Of a DNA stretch of 64,000 bases, positions 26,968 through 35,171 are shown one piece after another. The stretch's first letter is position 1; every line of letters begins with the position of its first letter. A program made the position numbers and the translations under genes. Source of the DNA: Meridianimarinicoccus sp. MJW13 (GTDB lineage Bacteria; Pseudomonadota; Alphaproteobacteria; Rhodobacterales; Rhodobacteraceae); the NCBI RefSeq assembly GCF_014901205.1, contig NZ_JACNMU010000008.1, forward strand, positions 186,001 through 250,000. Reading direction: 5' to 3'. The notes beneath the pieces were generated by a model. It was given only the letters and a program-made list of their open reading frames with translations, was not told the origin of the DNA and made no database searches.

Positions 26968-27771
26968 ATGCGACGTTTCGGGCAGACGCCTGGTGCCATT
27001 GTCGGCGCGTTCCATGCGCTGATCTTCGGCGTCACTGTCGCTTTGGCAGAAGACACCGCCGATCTGGATGCCATTGCAGCGCAACTTCTGCCGGAGCAGG
27101 TTGCCTCCGCCGTTGCCGCGATCCCGGAAGAGCCGCGCAAGCTTCTTGCCATGCGCAGCTACCTGCGGTTTTCCGGCAAGCTGGAGGAGCGTTGGAGCTG
27201 GAGCGAGGAAGAGATTGCCGCGTTCCAGGGATCCGAGGCGCAACTGGCGCTGCAATCCGAGATTGACGCCATCAGTGCCGATTTTGCCGAACGCAATCCC
27301 GGCCACGCGATCTATGTACATTCCCGCGTGCGGAGCCTCGACACGCAGATCGACCACTGGAACGAGAACAACTCCGTCGGGGTGTCGGGTGCCGAAATCC
27401 ACGAGGCCTGGCTGAACAGCAAAGCGGCCACACCCTCCCCTACCGACCCCAAAGCGCTGGCACGTTTCGAGAAATGGCTGAAGCGCTATACCCCCGAAAC
27501 CCGCGCGCATATCGCCGCGCCGGGACTTTCGCGGCATGGGCGTGCGCAGGCGATTGATTTCCAGATCACGAAGGATGGAAAGATCATCGCCAGCACGGAC
27601 TATGACGCGATCGAGACCGAGTGGCGGCAGGGCGGCTGGGAAGACAAACTCAAGGCAAGCGTGACAGCCGCCGGGCCGTGCTTCTCCGGGCCGCTGTCCT
27701 CGCTCCATGAACCCTGGCACTACGACTATACACCGCAACCGACTGCGGCGGACACTTCTGGATCGCAGTAG
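26968..27771 (+). CDS. Secreted peptidase M15-like (D-Ala-D-Ala carboxypeptidase type) protein
   Basis: Exported protein of 267 aa; ATG 26968 has GAGAGGG seven bases upstream (a TTG at 26965 is in frame). After a signal peptide ending VALAE, the central part is helical. The C-terminal part carries a zinc-peptidase pattern, SRHGRAQAIDFQI and HEPWHYDY, matching the S-x-H-(x)n-A-x-D and P-W-H motifs of VanY/M15 enzymes that cut D-Ala-D-Ala peptide bonds. Spacing deviates from classical VanY, so activity is not certain. Adjacent to an L,D-transpeptidase and an SH3-like protein. Confidence 0.72.
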   Translation: MRRFGQTPGAIVGAFHALIFGVTVALAEDTADLDAIAAQLLPEQVASAVAAIPEEPRKLLAMRSYLRFSGKLEERWSWSEEEIAAFQGSEAQLALQSEIDAISADFAERNPGHAIYVHSRVRSLDTQIDHWNENNSVGVSGAEIHEAWLNSKAATPSPTDPKALARFEKWLKRYTPETRAHIAAPGLSRHGRAQAIDFQITKDGKIIASTDYDAIETEWRQGGWEDKLKASVTAAGPCFSGPLSSLHEPWHYDYTPQPTAADTSGSQ

Positions 27772-27855
27772 GTCGCGCCCCGGGCGCGGGTGCACGGCCA
27801 CCGCAGGGCCTGATTATACGCAGGCCGACGTCAGATGGCGGGCAGTGGCGCGTGC

Positions 27856-28149
27856 CTAGCGGGCGGCCCCTGCGCTTTCCAGCTGGATGACCCGATACGT
27901 GGGATCCTCGACGCGAACGACAAGGTTGTCCCCGTCAAATTCAAAGACATTCGAAGCCGTCATCATACGCGCGAACGCGTCGCCCAACGACGGTGGCGGA
28001 CAGAGTGCCAGCGTCGCCGGGCCTGACTCAAGCACAAGTTGCGTGTCTTCCAGTGCCCATGTCCCGGTGGTGCGATTGGAGTCAGCCTGCAGCGCGCAAC
28101 TGCCGTCGTCTGAGAACGTGACTGCATAGCGCCCTGCACCATCAATCAC
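27856..28149 (-). pseudogene. META-domain fragment without signal peptide
   Basis: An open frame of 97 codons starting at a GTG with no ribosome binding site. It contains the core of a META/HslJ domain (YAVTFSDDGSCALQADSNR, then ATLALCPPPSLGDAFARMM). The frame is open upstream only to a TGA at 28186-28188. No start codon with a secretion signal exists, although META proteins in this neighbourhood are exported. It is read as a 5'-truncated remnant, though a cytoplasmic 97-aa protein cannot be excluded. It lies 47 bp behind the lipoprotein gene on the same strand. Confidence 0.5.
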
Positions 28150-28196
28150 GTCTTCTTCAAGATCGCTTGTCGCGGCGCGCGTCCATCAACGGATGA

Positions 28197-28490
28197 TCAG
28201 CAATCCCCGGACGGCAGCATGTCCACGGAAGAATAGCGTCCGTCTGCGGTGACGACACGCGCGCAGGCGCCCGTGCTGCGATTGAACCAATAGGCGGTCA
28301 GACCTTCGGTGCGCACCAATTCGTACCCAAGGTTCTGAATTCCCATTTCAGCCTGCCCGGCGCGGGCGCCTTCGAAGGACGACAGATCGCTGCTGCTGCC
28401 GACGCTGGGCTGGCCGACCGAGGCGCCATCGTCGACACAGGCGGTCAGGGCAACTATGGCCAGAACGGAAAGCGTGGATGTGAATTTCAT
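28197..28490 (-). CDS. Small putative lipoprotein, 97 aa
   Basis: The N-terminus MKFTSTLSVLAIVALTAC is a lipoprotein signal with lipobox LTAC at residues 15-18. The remainder is short and hydrophilic, with NLGYELVRTEGLTAYWFNRS and a C-terminal pair of cysteines (GACARVV ... SGDC) likely to form a disulfide. I recognise no named family. It is divergent from the secreted protein at 28618 across a 127-bp AT-richer gap that probably holds both promoters. Confidence 0.75.
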   Translation of the reverse strand: MKFTSTLSVLAIVALTACVDDGASVGQPSVGSSSDLSSFEGARAGQAEMGIQNLGYELVRTEGLTAYWFNRSTGACARVVTADGRYSSVDMLPSGDC

Positions 28491-28617
28491 GTAAATTCTC
28501 CATTTATTGTCCGGTTGACGGTACAGTTTGCGGTCGGGTTAACAACCCAAAAATGTTGCTTGCGCAGCATTCGGGTCGCCAATAGCCTTTCGAATATCAA
28601 CCGTAGAGAGGTCCATC

Positions 28618-29226
28618 GTGCCATTCAGCAAACTCACCGCAGCTGCGGTCGCAACAACCCTGGTCGCGATCCCCGTCTTTTCAGCAGAACAGGATGCCAT
28701 AGACGGCTGTATTGACCAGCTTAGGGTCGTGGGCGGGCCGGATGGGCAATCCGGCGAAGTGCTGAGTTCGGAGTTCTCCGAGGCCGCAACCCTGGTCATG
28801 CTGCGCGACCTTGGTGGCACCACCTGGCGCTGCCGTGCCTTTTCCGACGGTACCGTCGGGGAATTGAGCGTCGCAAGCGCTGCCGACGAAGGCGGGGGCG
28901 CCATGGCCGGGGCAACGGATCGGGTGCGCGTCAGGTTCAATGCCGGGACGACCGGAACGGAGCTGAGCGATGCATTGGCACCGGGTGCCTCACGCCAGTA
29001 CGTGATCGGCGCTGCAAAGGATCAGTTCCTGTACACCCGCGTTGCCGCTGACGGAGGGCCCCTCGACTACCAGATCTTCAATCCCGACGGATCTTTCCTT
29101 CGGGATCTCATGGGCGGTGATCGGGAGTATCGCGGCCAGCTTTGGCAATCTGGAGATCACGTGATCGAGGTGATCAACCGCACCGGCGCACGGCAAGGCT
29201 ACAACTTGATCATTGGCATCGAATGA
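28618..29226 (+). CDS. Secreted two-domain protein: Cys-rich repeat domain plus PliG-like beta domain
   Basis: Exported protein of 202 aa starting at GTG 28618 with AGAGAGG upstream. A signal peptide ends near VFSAEQ. Domain 1 (residues 28-85) has the pattern C ... VLSSEFSEAATLV ... WRCRAFSDGTVGEL and is clearly paralogous to the lipoprotein at 29254. Domain 2 (about 97-202) reads VRVRFNAGTTGTELSDALAP ... DYQIFNPDGS ... SGDHVIEVINRTG ... YNLIIGIE. This resembles the beta-sandwich seen in inhibitors of g-type lysozyme and related pre-peptidase-like domains. The lysozyme-inhibitor idea is inference; function is unknown. Confidence 0.72.
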   Translation: MPFSKLTAAAVATTLVAIPVFSAEQDAIDGCIDQLRVVGGPDGQSGEVLSSEFSEAATLVMLRDLGGTTWRCRAFSDGTVGELSVASAADEGGGAMAGATDRVRVRFNAGTTGTELSDALAPGASRQYVIGAAKDQFLYTRVAADGGPLDYQIFNPDGSFLRDLMGGDREYRGQLWQSGDHVIEVINRTGARQGYNLIIGIE

Positions 29227-29253
29227 TCGCGTATTCCTGTTTGGAGAGCCAGG

Positions 29254-29556
29254 ATGAATAACAAAGCTACGACCACTGTCTGTTTGGTTTCGCTTCTTGC
29301 GCTCTCGGCCTGTGTCGAGCACAGCACCGGTACCTCCCCTTCCGCCACGCCCAGCATCGAAGAGCAGGCCTGCCTGAGGGATGTCACCAGGACCACGAAC
29401 AACGGAGACGTCGTGCTTTTGTCGTCCGATTATTCGCAAGCCGGAACCCAGGTGATCGTCGGGGTTGGTCCACAACGTGCCCGTTGGAGTTGCATCGGCT
29501 ACAGCGACGGGACCACGGCGGACATCACGTCGTTGACCAACGAAGGCACCCTGTAG
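29254..29556 (+). CDS. Small lipoprotein sharing domain 1 of the upstream gene
   Basis: Lipoprotein of 100 aa; the signal MNNKATTTVCLVSLLALSAC ends in lipobox LSAC (residues 17-20). The mature part CLRDVTRTTNNGDVVLLSSD, then YSQAGTQVIVG and WSCIGYSDGTTADITSL, aligns residue for residue with domain 1 of the protein at 28618, including both cysteines, the LSS-acidic-aromatic-S core and SDGT. It therefore looks like a duplicated single-domain version anchored to a membrane. Same strand, 27 bp downstream. No named family recognised. Confidence 0.75.
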   Translation: MNNKATTTVCLVSLLALSACVEHSTGTSPSATPSIEEQACLRDVTRTTNNGDVVLLSSDYSQAGTQVIVGVGPQRARWSCIGYSDGTTADITSLTNEGTL

Positions 29557-29581
29557 TGCCGGAAATCAGGGCGAGCTTCCG

Positions 29582-29851
29582 ATGAGGCCTTGCAAGATCA
29601 TTGTCTGGCTGTTCGGTATGCTGTGGCTCTTCGCCATTGGGATTTTTCTGATCGGCCAGTTTGGTCTGTTCGGACAGGAACGCGATCCGCTGGCCGGAGT
29701 GTTTCTGTTGCCGCTTGGTCTCCCCTGGAATCGCTTCATCGACTTCGCACCTGAAGCAACATGGCCCTGGCTTGCGGCAGCAATGCCGCTGGTCAACCTC
29801 CTTCTGCTGAGGGCGATCTGCCGGTTTCTGGGAAGCAGGCAGGCGAAATAG
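29582..29851 (+). CDS. Small two-helix membrane protein, 89 aa, unknown
   Basis: Hypothetical protein with one hydrophobic helix at residues 5-30 (IIVWLFGMLWLFAIGIFLIG) and a second around 62-82 (LAAAMPLVNLLLLRAICRFL), joined by a short polar loop with PLGLPWNRFIDF. No clear ribosome binding site. It follows the lipoprotein gene by 25 bp and is likely co-transcribed with it. No family recognised. The 217-bp gap to the convergent uxuB shows nothing further. Confidence 0.6.
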   Translation: MRPCKIIVWLFGMLWLFAIGIFLIGQFGLFGQERDPLAGVFLLPLGLPWNRFIDFAPEATWPWLAAAMPLVNLLLLRAICRFLGSRQAK

Positions 29852-30068
29852 GGCCTGAAACCTGTCACAAACCAGAACTCGAACGCCCACAATTGCGTGG
29901 CTGGCGGCGGATTGGTCGGCGGCCTAAGGGCGGTGTTGCGGAATCCTGCTGACCCTTCAAACGGCCATCAAAAGTCGGGTCACGGCATCTTGCCTGTTGC
30001 CTGAAAACAGATATCCGGGCTCCAAACAGACCCCGCACCAGCTTGTCGATTCAGCGCGCACGCAGATT

Positions 30069-31544
30069 TCACGAAATGCGTCCGAACGTTGTTTCAACAA
30101 CCTGTTCAATTGGGTTTTCTGCTAGGTCCCCAAGAACACCAAGGACACTTTTCCGCCATGCTGGGGACTCAGACAACTCTTTGGGGAACAACCCCGGCAT
30201 TCTCTCGAATGCGGACAGTATTTCGTCCGGAGTGTCACCCTGCGCGGCGGCTCTGAGCAGGTCTGCGCGTGGGTCGTTTATCGCGCGATCATCCATCCCT
30301 TTGCCGCCCCTTTTGCAGTACCACATCCAGACAGCCGTCGCGAAGGCGCCGCTTTGAATTGAAAGGTTGTGCGCGATTGCGTCGGCCGCGGGGGCAAAGA
30401 TCCTTTGCGGCATCTTTTCGGACCCGTCTGACGCAATCTGCAGGGTCTCATGTGCAATATTCGGATTGCGGAATCGCGCGATCAGATCGGCACGGTATTG
30501 CGGCAGATCAATATCGGGCAAGGCGGGCAAGGTCGCAGACACCTCTTCAAGATGCCGGCGCACGATGGCTTCAAGACACGGGTCTGCCATGACATCGCGC
30601 ACGTACTGCTTGCCAAGAAGCTGGCCCATGTAGGCGATCAGGGAATGGCTGCCGTTCAACAGGCGCAGCTTCATTTTTTCATATGCGGCGACATCATTGG
30701 TAAAGATCGCACCCGCCGCATCCCATGCCGGGCGTCCGGTGGGAAAATTGTCTTCGATCACCCACTGATGAAAGCTCTCGGTTTCGATCGCCAGAACGTC
30801 TTCGGAGCCGGTCAGTTCCTGCGCCAGCGCGCGGGTATCGGCGGTTTGCGCCGGGGTGATGCGATCCACCATCGACGAGGGGCAAGCGACGGTGTCGGCA
30901 ATCCATTGGCCCAGGTCCGTATCGTACCGGTTGGCAAAGTCGATCAACCCGGCGCGAAGAAATGTGCCGTTTTCAGGAAGGTTATCGCAGCAAAGCACCG
31001 TAAAGGGCGCGATGCCTCTGGTGCGGCGCCGCGCCAGTGCCGTGACGATCAGCCCGATGACCCCGACCGGGGCGCTGTCGCGGGTCAAGTCCTGTGCAAT
31101 GACCGGGTTGGACAGGTCAAGGCCGCCAGTCGCGCGGTCGATACCATAGCCTTTCTCTGTGACGGTGGTCGTGACCACGCGGACGTTGGCATCGCACAGG
31201 GCGTCCAGAACCTGTTCGGGCTGGGTGCGCGCGCACACGGCGTGGTCGATGCTGCCGATGATCTGCGCCTTTGCGCCGTCGTTCCCTTTTTCAAGAATCG
31301 TGAACAGTCCGTCCTGGGCGTTGAAATCCGCCGCCACCTGTTCATTGCGCATGCTGACGCCGATGATTTTCCAATCGCCGCCCTCCGCCGCCAGGGCCGC
31401 ATCGGTGTAAAACGCCTGATGCGCCTTGTGAAACGCGCCAAGGCCAAGATGCACGATCCCGACACCACAGGCGTTACGGTCATACTGCGGGGTGGCCGCC
31501 GTAGCTGGCGCCTTCGCGATGCTTCGGGAAGTCAAACCCGTCAT
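30069..31544 (-). CDS. uxuB: D-mannonate oxidoreductase / fructuronate reductase (mannitol dehydrogenase family)
   Basis: NAD-dependent long-chain dehydrogenase of 491 aa interconverting D-fructuronate and D-mannonate. The N-terminal cofactor site reads VGIVHLGLGAFHKAHQAFYTD. Family segments include TVTEKGYG, FTVLCCDNLPENG, ETESFHQWVIEDNF and KMKLRLLNGSHSLIAYMG, which carries the catalytic lysine region. The start ATG overlaps the uxuA stop (ATGA). A mannitol or altronate oxidoreductase is possible from sequence alone, but coupling to uxuA supports UxuB. Confidence 0.9.
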   Translation of the reverse strand: MTGLTSRSIAKAPATAATPQYDRNACGVGIVHLGLGAFHKAHQAFYTDAALAAEGGDWKIIGVSMRNEQVAADFNAQDGLFTILEKGNDGAKAQIIGSIDHAVCARTQPEQVLDALCDANVRVVTTTVTEKGYGIDRATGGLDLSNPVIAQDLTRDSAPVGVIGLIVTALARRRTRGIAPFTVLCCDNLPENGTFLRAGLIDFANRYDTDLGQWIADTVACPSSMVDRITPAQTADTRALAQELTGSEDVLAIETESFHQWVIEDNFPTGRPAWDAAGAIFTNDVAAYEKMKLRLLNGSHSLIAYMGQLLGKQYVRDVMADPCLEAIVRRHLEEVSATLPALPDIDLPQYRADLIARFRNPNIAHETLQIASDGSEKMPQRIFAPAADAIAHNLSIQSGAFATAVWMWYCKRGGKGMDDRAINDPRADLLRAAAQGDTPDEILSAFERMPGLFPKELSESPAWRKSVLGVLGDLAENPIEQVVETTFGRIS

Positions 31545-32752
31545 GCCGCAGACCTCGGATGGGACAGGGCCTCGATGATGCCGCGCAATTCGGCCAACCC
31601 CTTGAGGCGGCCCACGGCGGGATAGCCAGGCTGGCTGTTCTTCCCGAGATCGCTGAGGATATCCTGCCCATGGTCGGGGCGGAACGGGATGTTGCAATCC
31701 GTACGACCTTCGGCGGCGCGGCGTTTTTCCTCGTCCAGCACGGCGGCGATCAACTCGACCATATCGGTCACGCCCTCAAGATGCGCGGCCTCGTGGAAGG
31801 AATTGGGCAGGCCGTCGGTTTCTCGGCAGACGTTGCGCAGGTGCACGAAATGCACCCGTGACCCAAGGCGACGCATCATGCCCGGCAGGTCGTTGTCCGC
31901 GCGCACGCCCAGCGAGCCGCTGCACAGCGTGATCCCGTTTGCAGGCGAATCCACGGCGGCCATCAGGCGGGTGTAGTCCGCTTCGGTCGACATGATGCGC
32001 GGCAGGCCCAGCAGCGCGAAGGGCGGATCGTCGGGGTGACAACACAGGCGCGCACCCACTTCTTCCGCCACGGGCACGACCTCGGTCAGGAAATCAATCT
32101 GGTGCTGGCGCAGACGCTCGGCGTCGATACCGTCATACGCGCGAAGATGCGCGCGCAGATCGTCAAGGGAATATCCCTCTTCTGCACCCGGCAGTCCGCA
32201 GATCACGTTTTGCATCAACGCATCAAGGTCGGTGTCGGTCATCGTATCGCGGCGTGTCTTGGCCTGCTGCACGACCTCGGCGGGGAAATCATCGCTTGCC
32301 CCGTCACGAGCCAGAACGAATATATCGAAGATCGCAAAATCGACCACGTCGAACCGCATGCACCGTGCACCGTTGGGCAATTCATACCCCAGATTGGTTC
32401 GCGTCCAGTCCAGCACCGGCATGAAGTTATAGCAGATCACCGGCACGCCGGCCGCTGCAAGATTCCGGATGCTTTGCTTGTAGTTTTCGATATGGGCGCG
32501 CCAATCGCCGGTCTGCTGCTTGATATTTTCGGACACCGGCAGGCTTTCGACGACATTCCACACCAGACTTGTCGGCGCGCCGTTCGGCTGCTGTTCGATC
32601 TGCTGCTGGCGCCGTTTGATTTCCTCGTCCGACCAGACCACGCCATTGGGGATGTGATGCAGCGCGCTGACCACCCCGGTGACCCCCGCCTGTCGCATAT
32701 CTGGGATCGAAACTGTATCCTTTGGTCCAAACCAACGCCAAGATTGTTGCAT
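31541..32752 (-). CDS. uxuA: Mannonate dehydratase
   Basis: Metal-dependent TIM-barrel enzyme of 403 aa converting D-mannonate to 2-keto-3-deoxy-D-gluconate. UxuA features are MQQSWRWFGPKDTVSI, GVTGVVSALHHIPNGVVW, CYNFMPVLDWTRT, CCHPDDPPFALLGLPRI (metal ligands) and HFVHLRNV. The length is as expected. ATG 32752 has GGCGGAG upstream and matches the family N-terminus, so the 56 codons before it are not used. It is the first gene of the uxuAB operon, divergent from its probable GntR regulator. Confidence 0.95.
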   Translation of the reverse strand: MQQSWRWFGPKDTVSIPDMRQAGVTGVVSALHHIPNGVVWSDEEIKRRQQQIEQQPNGAPTSLVWNVVESLPVSENIKQQTGDWRAHIENYKQSIRNLAAAGVPVICYNFMPVLDWTRTNLGYELPNGARCMRFDVVDFAIFDIFVLARDGASDDFPAEVVQQAKTRRDTMTDTDLDALMQNVICGLPGAEEGYSLDDLRAHLRAYDGIDAERLRQHQIDFLTEVVPVAEEVGARLCCHPDDPPFALLGLPRIMSTEADYTRLMAAVDSPANGITLCSGSLGVRADNDLPGMMRRLGSRVHFVHLRNVCRETDGLPNSFHEAAHLEGVTDMVELIAAVLDEEKRRAAEGRTDCNIPFRPDHGQDILSDLGKNSQPGYPAVGRLKGLAELRGIIEALSHPRSAA

Positions 32753-32878
32753 GCTGTTCTCCGCCACAATGCACAACGCATTGAAAAGATTACGGTCCCG
32801 ATGAGACCCTAGCAAACCATAACATTTAGTTGACTTGTATGGAAGTAGGCAAGTATAGAAAAGGCAGGAGGATGACAC
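32753..32878. promoter_or_regulatory. Divergent promoter region between uxuA and its GntR-type regulator
   Basis: This 126-bp AT-rich gap must contain promoters in both directions. Around 32831-32860 it shows two related segments, ACTTGTATG and CAAGTATAG, which could be regulator half-sites, but no clean palindrome. The regulator's ribosome binding site GCAGGAGG is at 32866-32873. Operator position is not determinable by eye. Confidence 0.35.
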
Positions 32879-33607
32879 ATGCTTGACTTGGTCGACGTTG
32901 AGGGATGGGTGCTGGATCACCGCAAGGCTGTGAGCCCTCAGCTGCGTGCAATCCTGCGAAGCCGTATCATCCGCAATGACCTGCGCCCGATGTCCCGCCT
33001 GTCCGAACCGGAGCTTGCAAAGGAATACGGCGTCAGCCGCCAGCCGGTGCGCGAAGCCTTCATCACCCTGATGAACGAGGGCCTGGTCGAGGTTCGCCCC
33101 CAGCGTGGCACCTATGTGTGCAAGATCGACTACGACGCCGTGCTGAACGCCCGCTTTGTGCGCGAGGCCGTTGAGTCCGACATTGTCGCCAAACTTGCCT
33201 CCGAGGACAGTGGCGATCTGATCAAGGAGCTGCGCGCGCAGCTGTCCATGCAGAAAAAGGTCGTAAAAGGCTCACCCGAAAAATTCATGGAACTGGATGA
33301 ACGGTTCCACATGACCCTTGCCATAGGGGCGGGGCTGGCGAAATCATGGAGGTTCCTTGAAGGCATCAAGTCACAAATGGACCGCGTGCGGTTCATCACC
33401 TTCGAAGAATTCCACATATCCAAGTTGATTGGTCAACACGAACAGATCGTCGACTTCATCGAGCAGAAAACTGTGAGCGGAGCAGAGGACGCCATGCGGG
33501 CCCATCTGCGCGAGATTCTCAACAGTTTGCCGCGCGTTCGGGCACTTTACCCTGACCACTTCGAGAATTCGCCGGGCGAGTCCCGCGAAGAAAATCCAAA
33601 ACTCTAG
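32879..33607 (+). CDS. GntR-family regulator with FCD effector domain (UxuR-like)
   Basis: Transcription factor of 242 aa. The N-terminal winged helix (LRSRIIRNDLRPMSRLSEPE, then YGVSRQPVREAFITLMNEGL and QRGTYV) is followed by an all-helical FCD domain (residues 85-235) with likely metal-site residues in ELDERFHMTLA and GQHEQIVDF, plus a late AHLREIL. It is located between uxuAB and the TRAP genes and only 12 bp before dctP, so it most likely controls both in response to a hexuronate or aldonate intermediate. UxuR/ExuR-type assignment is by context. Confidence 0.88.
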   Translation: MLDLVDVEGWVLDHRKAVSPQLRAILRSRIIRNDLRPMSRLSEPELAKEYGVSRQPVREAFITLMNEGLVEVRPQRGTYVCKIDYDAVLNARFVREAVESDIVAKLASEDSGDLIKELRAQLSMQKKVVKGSPEKFMELDERFHMTLAIGAGLAKSWRFLEGIKSQMDRVRFITFEEFHISKLIGQHEQIVDFIEQKTVSGAEDAMRAHLREILNSLPRVRALYPDHFENSPGESREENPKL

Positions 33608-33619
33608 GAGGAGTAAACC

Positions 33620-34597
33620 ATGAGCCTAATTTCGAAATTCACCACTTTGGCGGCTGCAAGCTGCATGGCGATTGCCAGCGGCACCGCTGTCTTCAGCCAG
33701 GAAATGACGCTGAAACTCGGCCACCTCGCCAACGAAGACAACTCATGGCACCTTGCCGCAGTTCGTTTCGGCGAAGAACTCAGCGCGCGGACCGACGGGC
33801 GTATCGCTGTTCAGGTGTTCCCGAACGAGTCGCTGGGCAAAGAGATCGACCTGATCAACGGCATGCAGCTTGGCACCGTGGACATGACCATTACAGGTGA
33901 AAGCCTTCAGAACTGGGCGCCGATGGCAGCCCTTCTGGCCGTGCCCTACGCCTATCGCTCGCTTGAGCACATGGACGAAGTGGCCGGTGGCGAGATCGGC
34001 GATCAGATCGAAGCTCAGATCATCGCAAAAGCCCAGGTGCGTCCGATTGCATTCTTTGCTCGCGGCCCGCGCAACCTGACCTCGCAACGCCCGATCGAGT
34101 CTCCTGCGGACCTGGACGGCATGAAGATGCGCGTTCCGAACGTGCCGCTGTTCGTCGATGTCTGGGCGGCCCTTGGTGCATCCCCGACCCCGATGGCCTT
34201 TTCCGAAGTGTTCACCTCGCTGCAAAGCGGCGTGATCGACGGTCAGGAAAACCCGCTGGCGCTGATCCGCTCTGCGAACTTCAACGAAGTTCAGGGGTAC
34301 GTGAACCAGACCGAGCACGTGCGGTCCTGGATCTATCTGACGATCGCTGAATCCACATGGGCCAAGCTGTCCGAAGAGGATCGGGCCGCCGTCATGGAAG
34401 CCGCCGCCGCCGCCCAAGAATACGAGCGCAGCCTGCTGCTTGACAGCCTGGCCGCCGACAAAGCCTACCTTGAGGAAAACGGCATGACCTTCGTTGAAGT
34501 CGATGGCGCTGCCTTCCAGGCTGCCGCCCGTGACGCGGTTCTTGCCAACGTCAGCGACGAGATCAAGCCGATCGTCGAAGGCCTGTTCGCCAACTAA
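33620..34597 (+). CDS. dctP: TRAP transporter solute-binding protein (DctP family), uronate/aldonate type by context
   Basis: Periplasmic receptor of 325 aa with ribosome binding site AGGAGGAG. The signal peptide ends at VFSQE. DctP pattern: TLKLGHLANEDNSWHLAAVRF, GRIAVQVFPNESLGKEIDLI, the conserved arginine region PRNLTSQRPIESPADLDGMKMRVPN that salt-bridges the substrate carboxylate, and SLQSGVIDGQENPLALI. Linked genes (uxuA, uxuB, polyol/aldonate dehydrogenase) point to a sugar acid such as D-glucuronate, D-mannonate or L-gulonate. A 12-bp perfect hairpin separates it from dctQ. Confidence 0.93.
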   Translation: MSLISKFTTLAAASCMAIASGTAVFSQEMTLKLGHLANEDNSWHLAAVRFGEELSARTDGRIAVQVFPNESLGKEIDLINGMQLGTVDMTITGESLQNWAPMAALLAVPYAYRSLEHMDEVAGGEIGDQIEAQIIAKAQVRPIAFFARGPRNLTSQRPIESPADLDGMKMRVPNVPLFVDVWAALGASPTPMAFSEVFTSLQSGVIDGQENPLALIRSANFNEVQGYVNQTEHVRSWIYLTIAESTWAKLSEEDRAAVMEAAAAAQEYERSLLLDSLAADKAYLEENGMTFVEVDGAAFQAAARDAVLANVSDEIKPIVEGLFAN

Positions 34598-34619
34598 GCG
34601 AACCTGCCTGAAATAAAGG

Positions 34620-34648
34620 GGAATTGCCGACATCGGGTCGGCAATTCC
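34620..34648 (+). promoter_or_regulatory. Hairpin between TRAP dctP and dctQ
   Basis: A perfect 12-bp inverted repeat (GGAATTGCCGAC, loop ATCGG, GTCGGCAATTCC), flanked by AAAGG upstream and CCCTTTAG downstream that extend the pairing with a bulge. It lies 22 nt after the dctP stop and may stabilise the dctP message or limit read-through. Confidence 0.7.
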
Positions 34649-34673
34649 TTGCCCTTTAGCCGGAAACAGTCCC

Positions 34674-35171
34674 ATGGCCAGAATTGAAAGCTTCTTCTAC
34701 GCTGTCTGCCGCATCGGTGTCGGTATCTCGTTCCTGGTGTTGATCGTGACAGTCCTGACGCAGGTCCTGGGGCGGACGTTCGGCTCCTCTCCGATCTGGA
34801 CCGAAGAGCTGACACGGTTCTCGATGCTCTACATGGTCGCTTTCGGGGCGGGCCTGTCGCTGCGCTCCGGTGATCTGGTAAACGTCGATGTTGTCTGCGA
34901 AAACCTGCCCGGAAAATGGCCGTGGCGGCTGCGGCTGATTTCCGCCGCGCTGACCGCATTGCTCTGTGCCTACCTGATTCCCCCCGCCTGGAAATATGTC
35001 TCCATCGGTGCGATGCAAACATCCCCGGCCATGACCCTGCGCATGGACTTCGTCCATTTCACGGTCTTTGGGCTGCTGGTGACCCTTTTACTTTTCGCCG
35101 TTTTCAGAGTCATCGGTATGGTGTTTGCCGGCCGTGATGGCAAAGCGGACGTTCGCGAGGATCTCGTCTGA
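34674..35171 (+). CDS. dctQ: TRAP transporter small permease (DctQ)
   Basis: Inner-membrane protein of 165 aa with four predicted helices: about residues 8-30, 45-65 (SMLYMVAFGAGLSLRSGDLV), 85-105 and 125-147. The motif WTEELTRF and the segment after it are characteristic of DctQ. It pairs with the large DctM permease, whose start overlaps its stop (TGATG). Confidence 0.9.
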   Translation: MARIESFFYAVCRIGVGISFLVLIVTVLTQVLGRTFGSSPIWTEELTRFSMLYMVAFGAGLSLRSGDLVNVDVVCENLPGKWPWRLRLISAALTALLCAYLIPPAWKYVSIGAMQTSPAMTLRMDFVHFTVFGLLVTLLLFAVFRVIGMVFAGRDGKADVREDLV

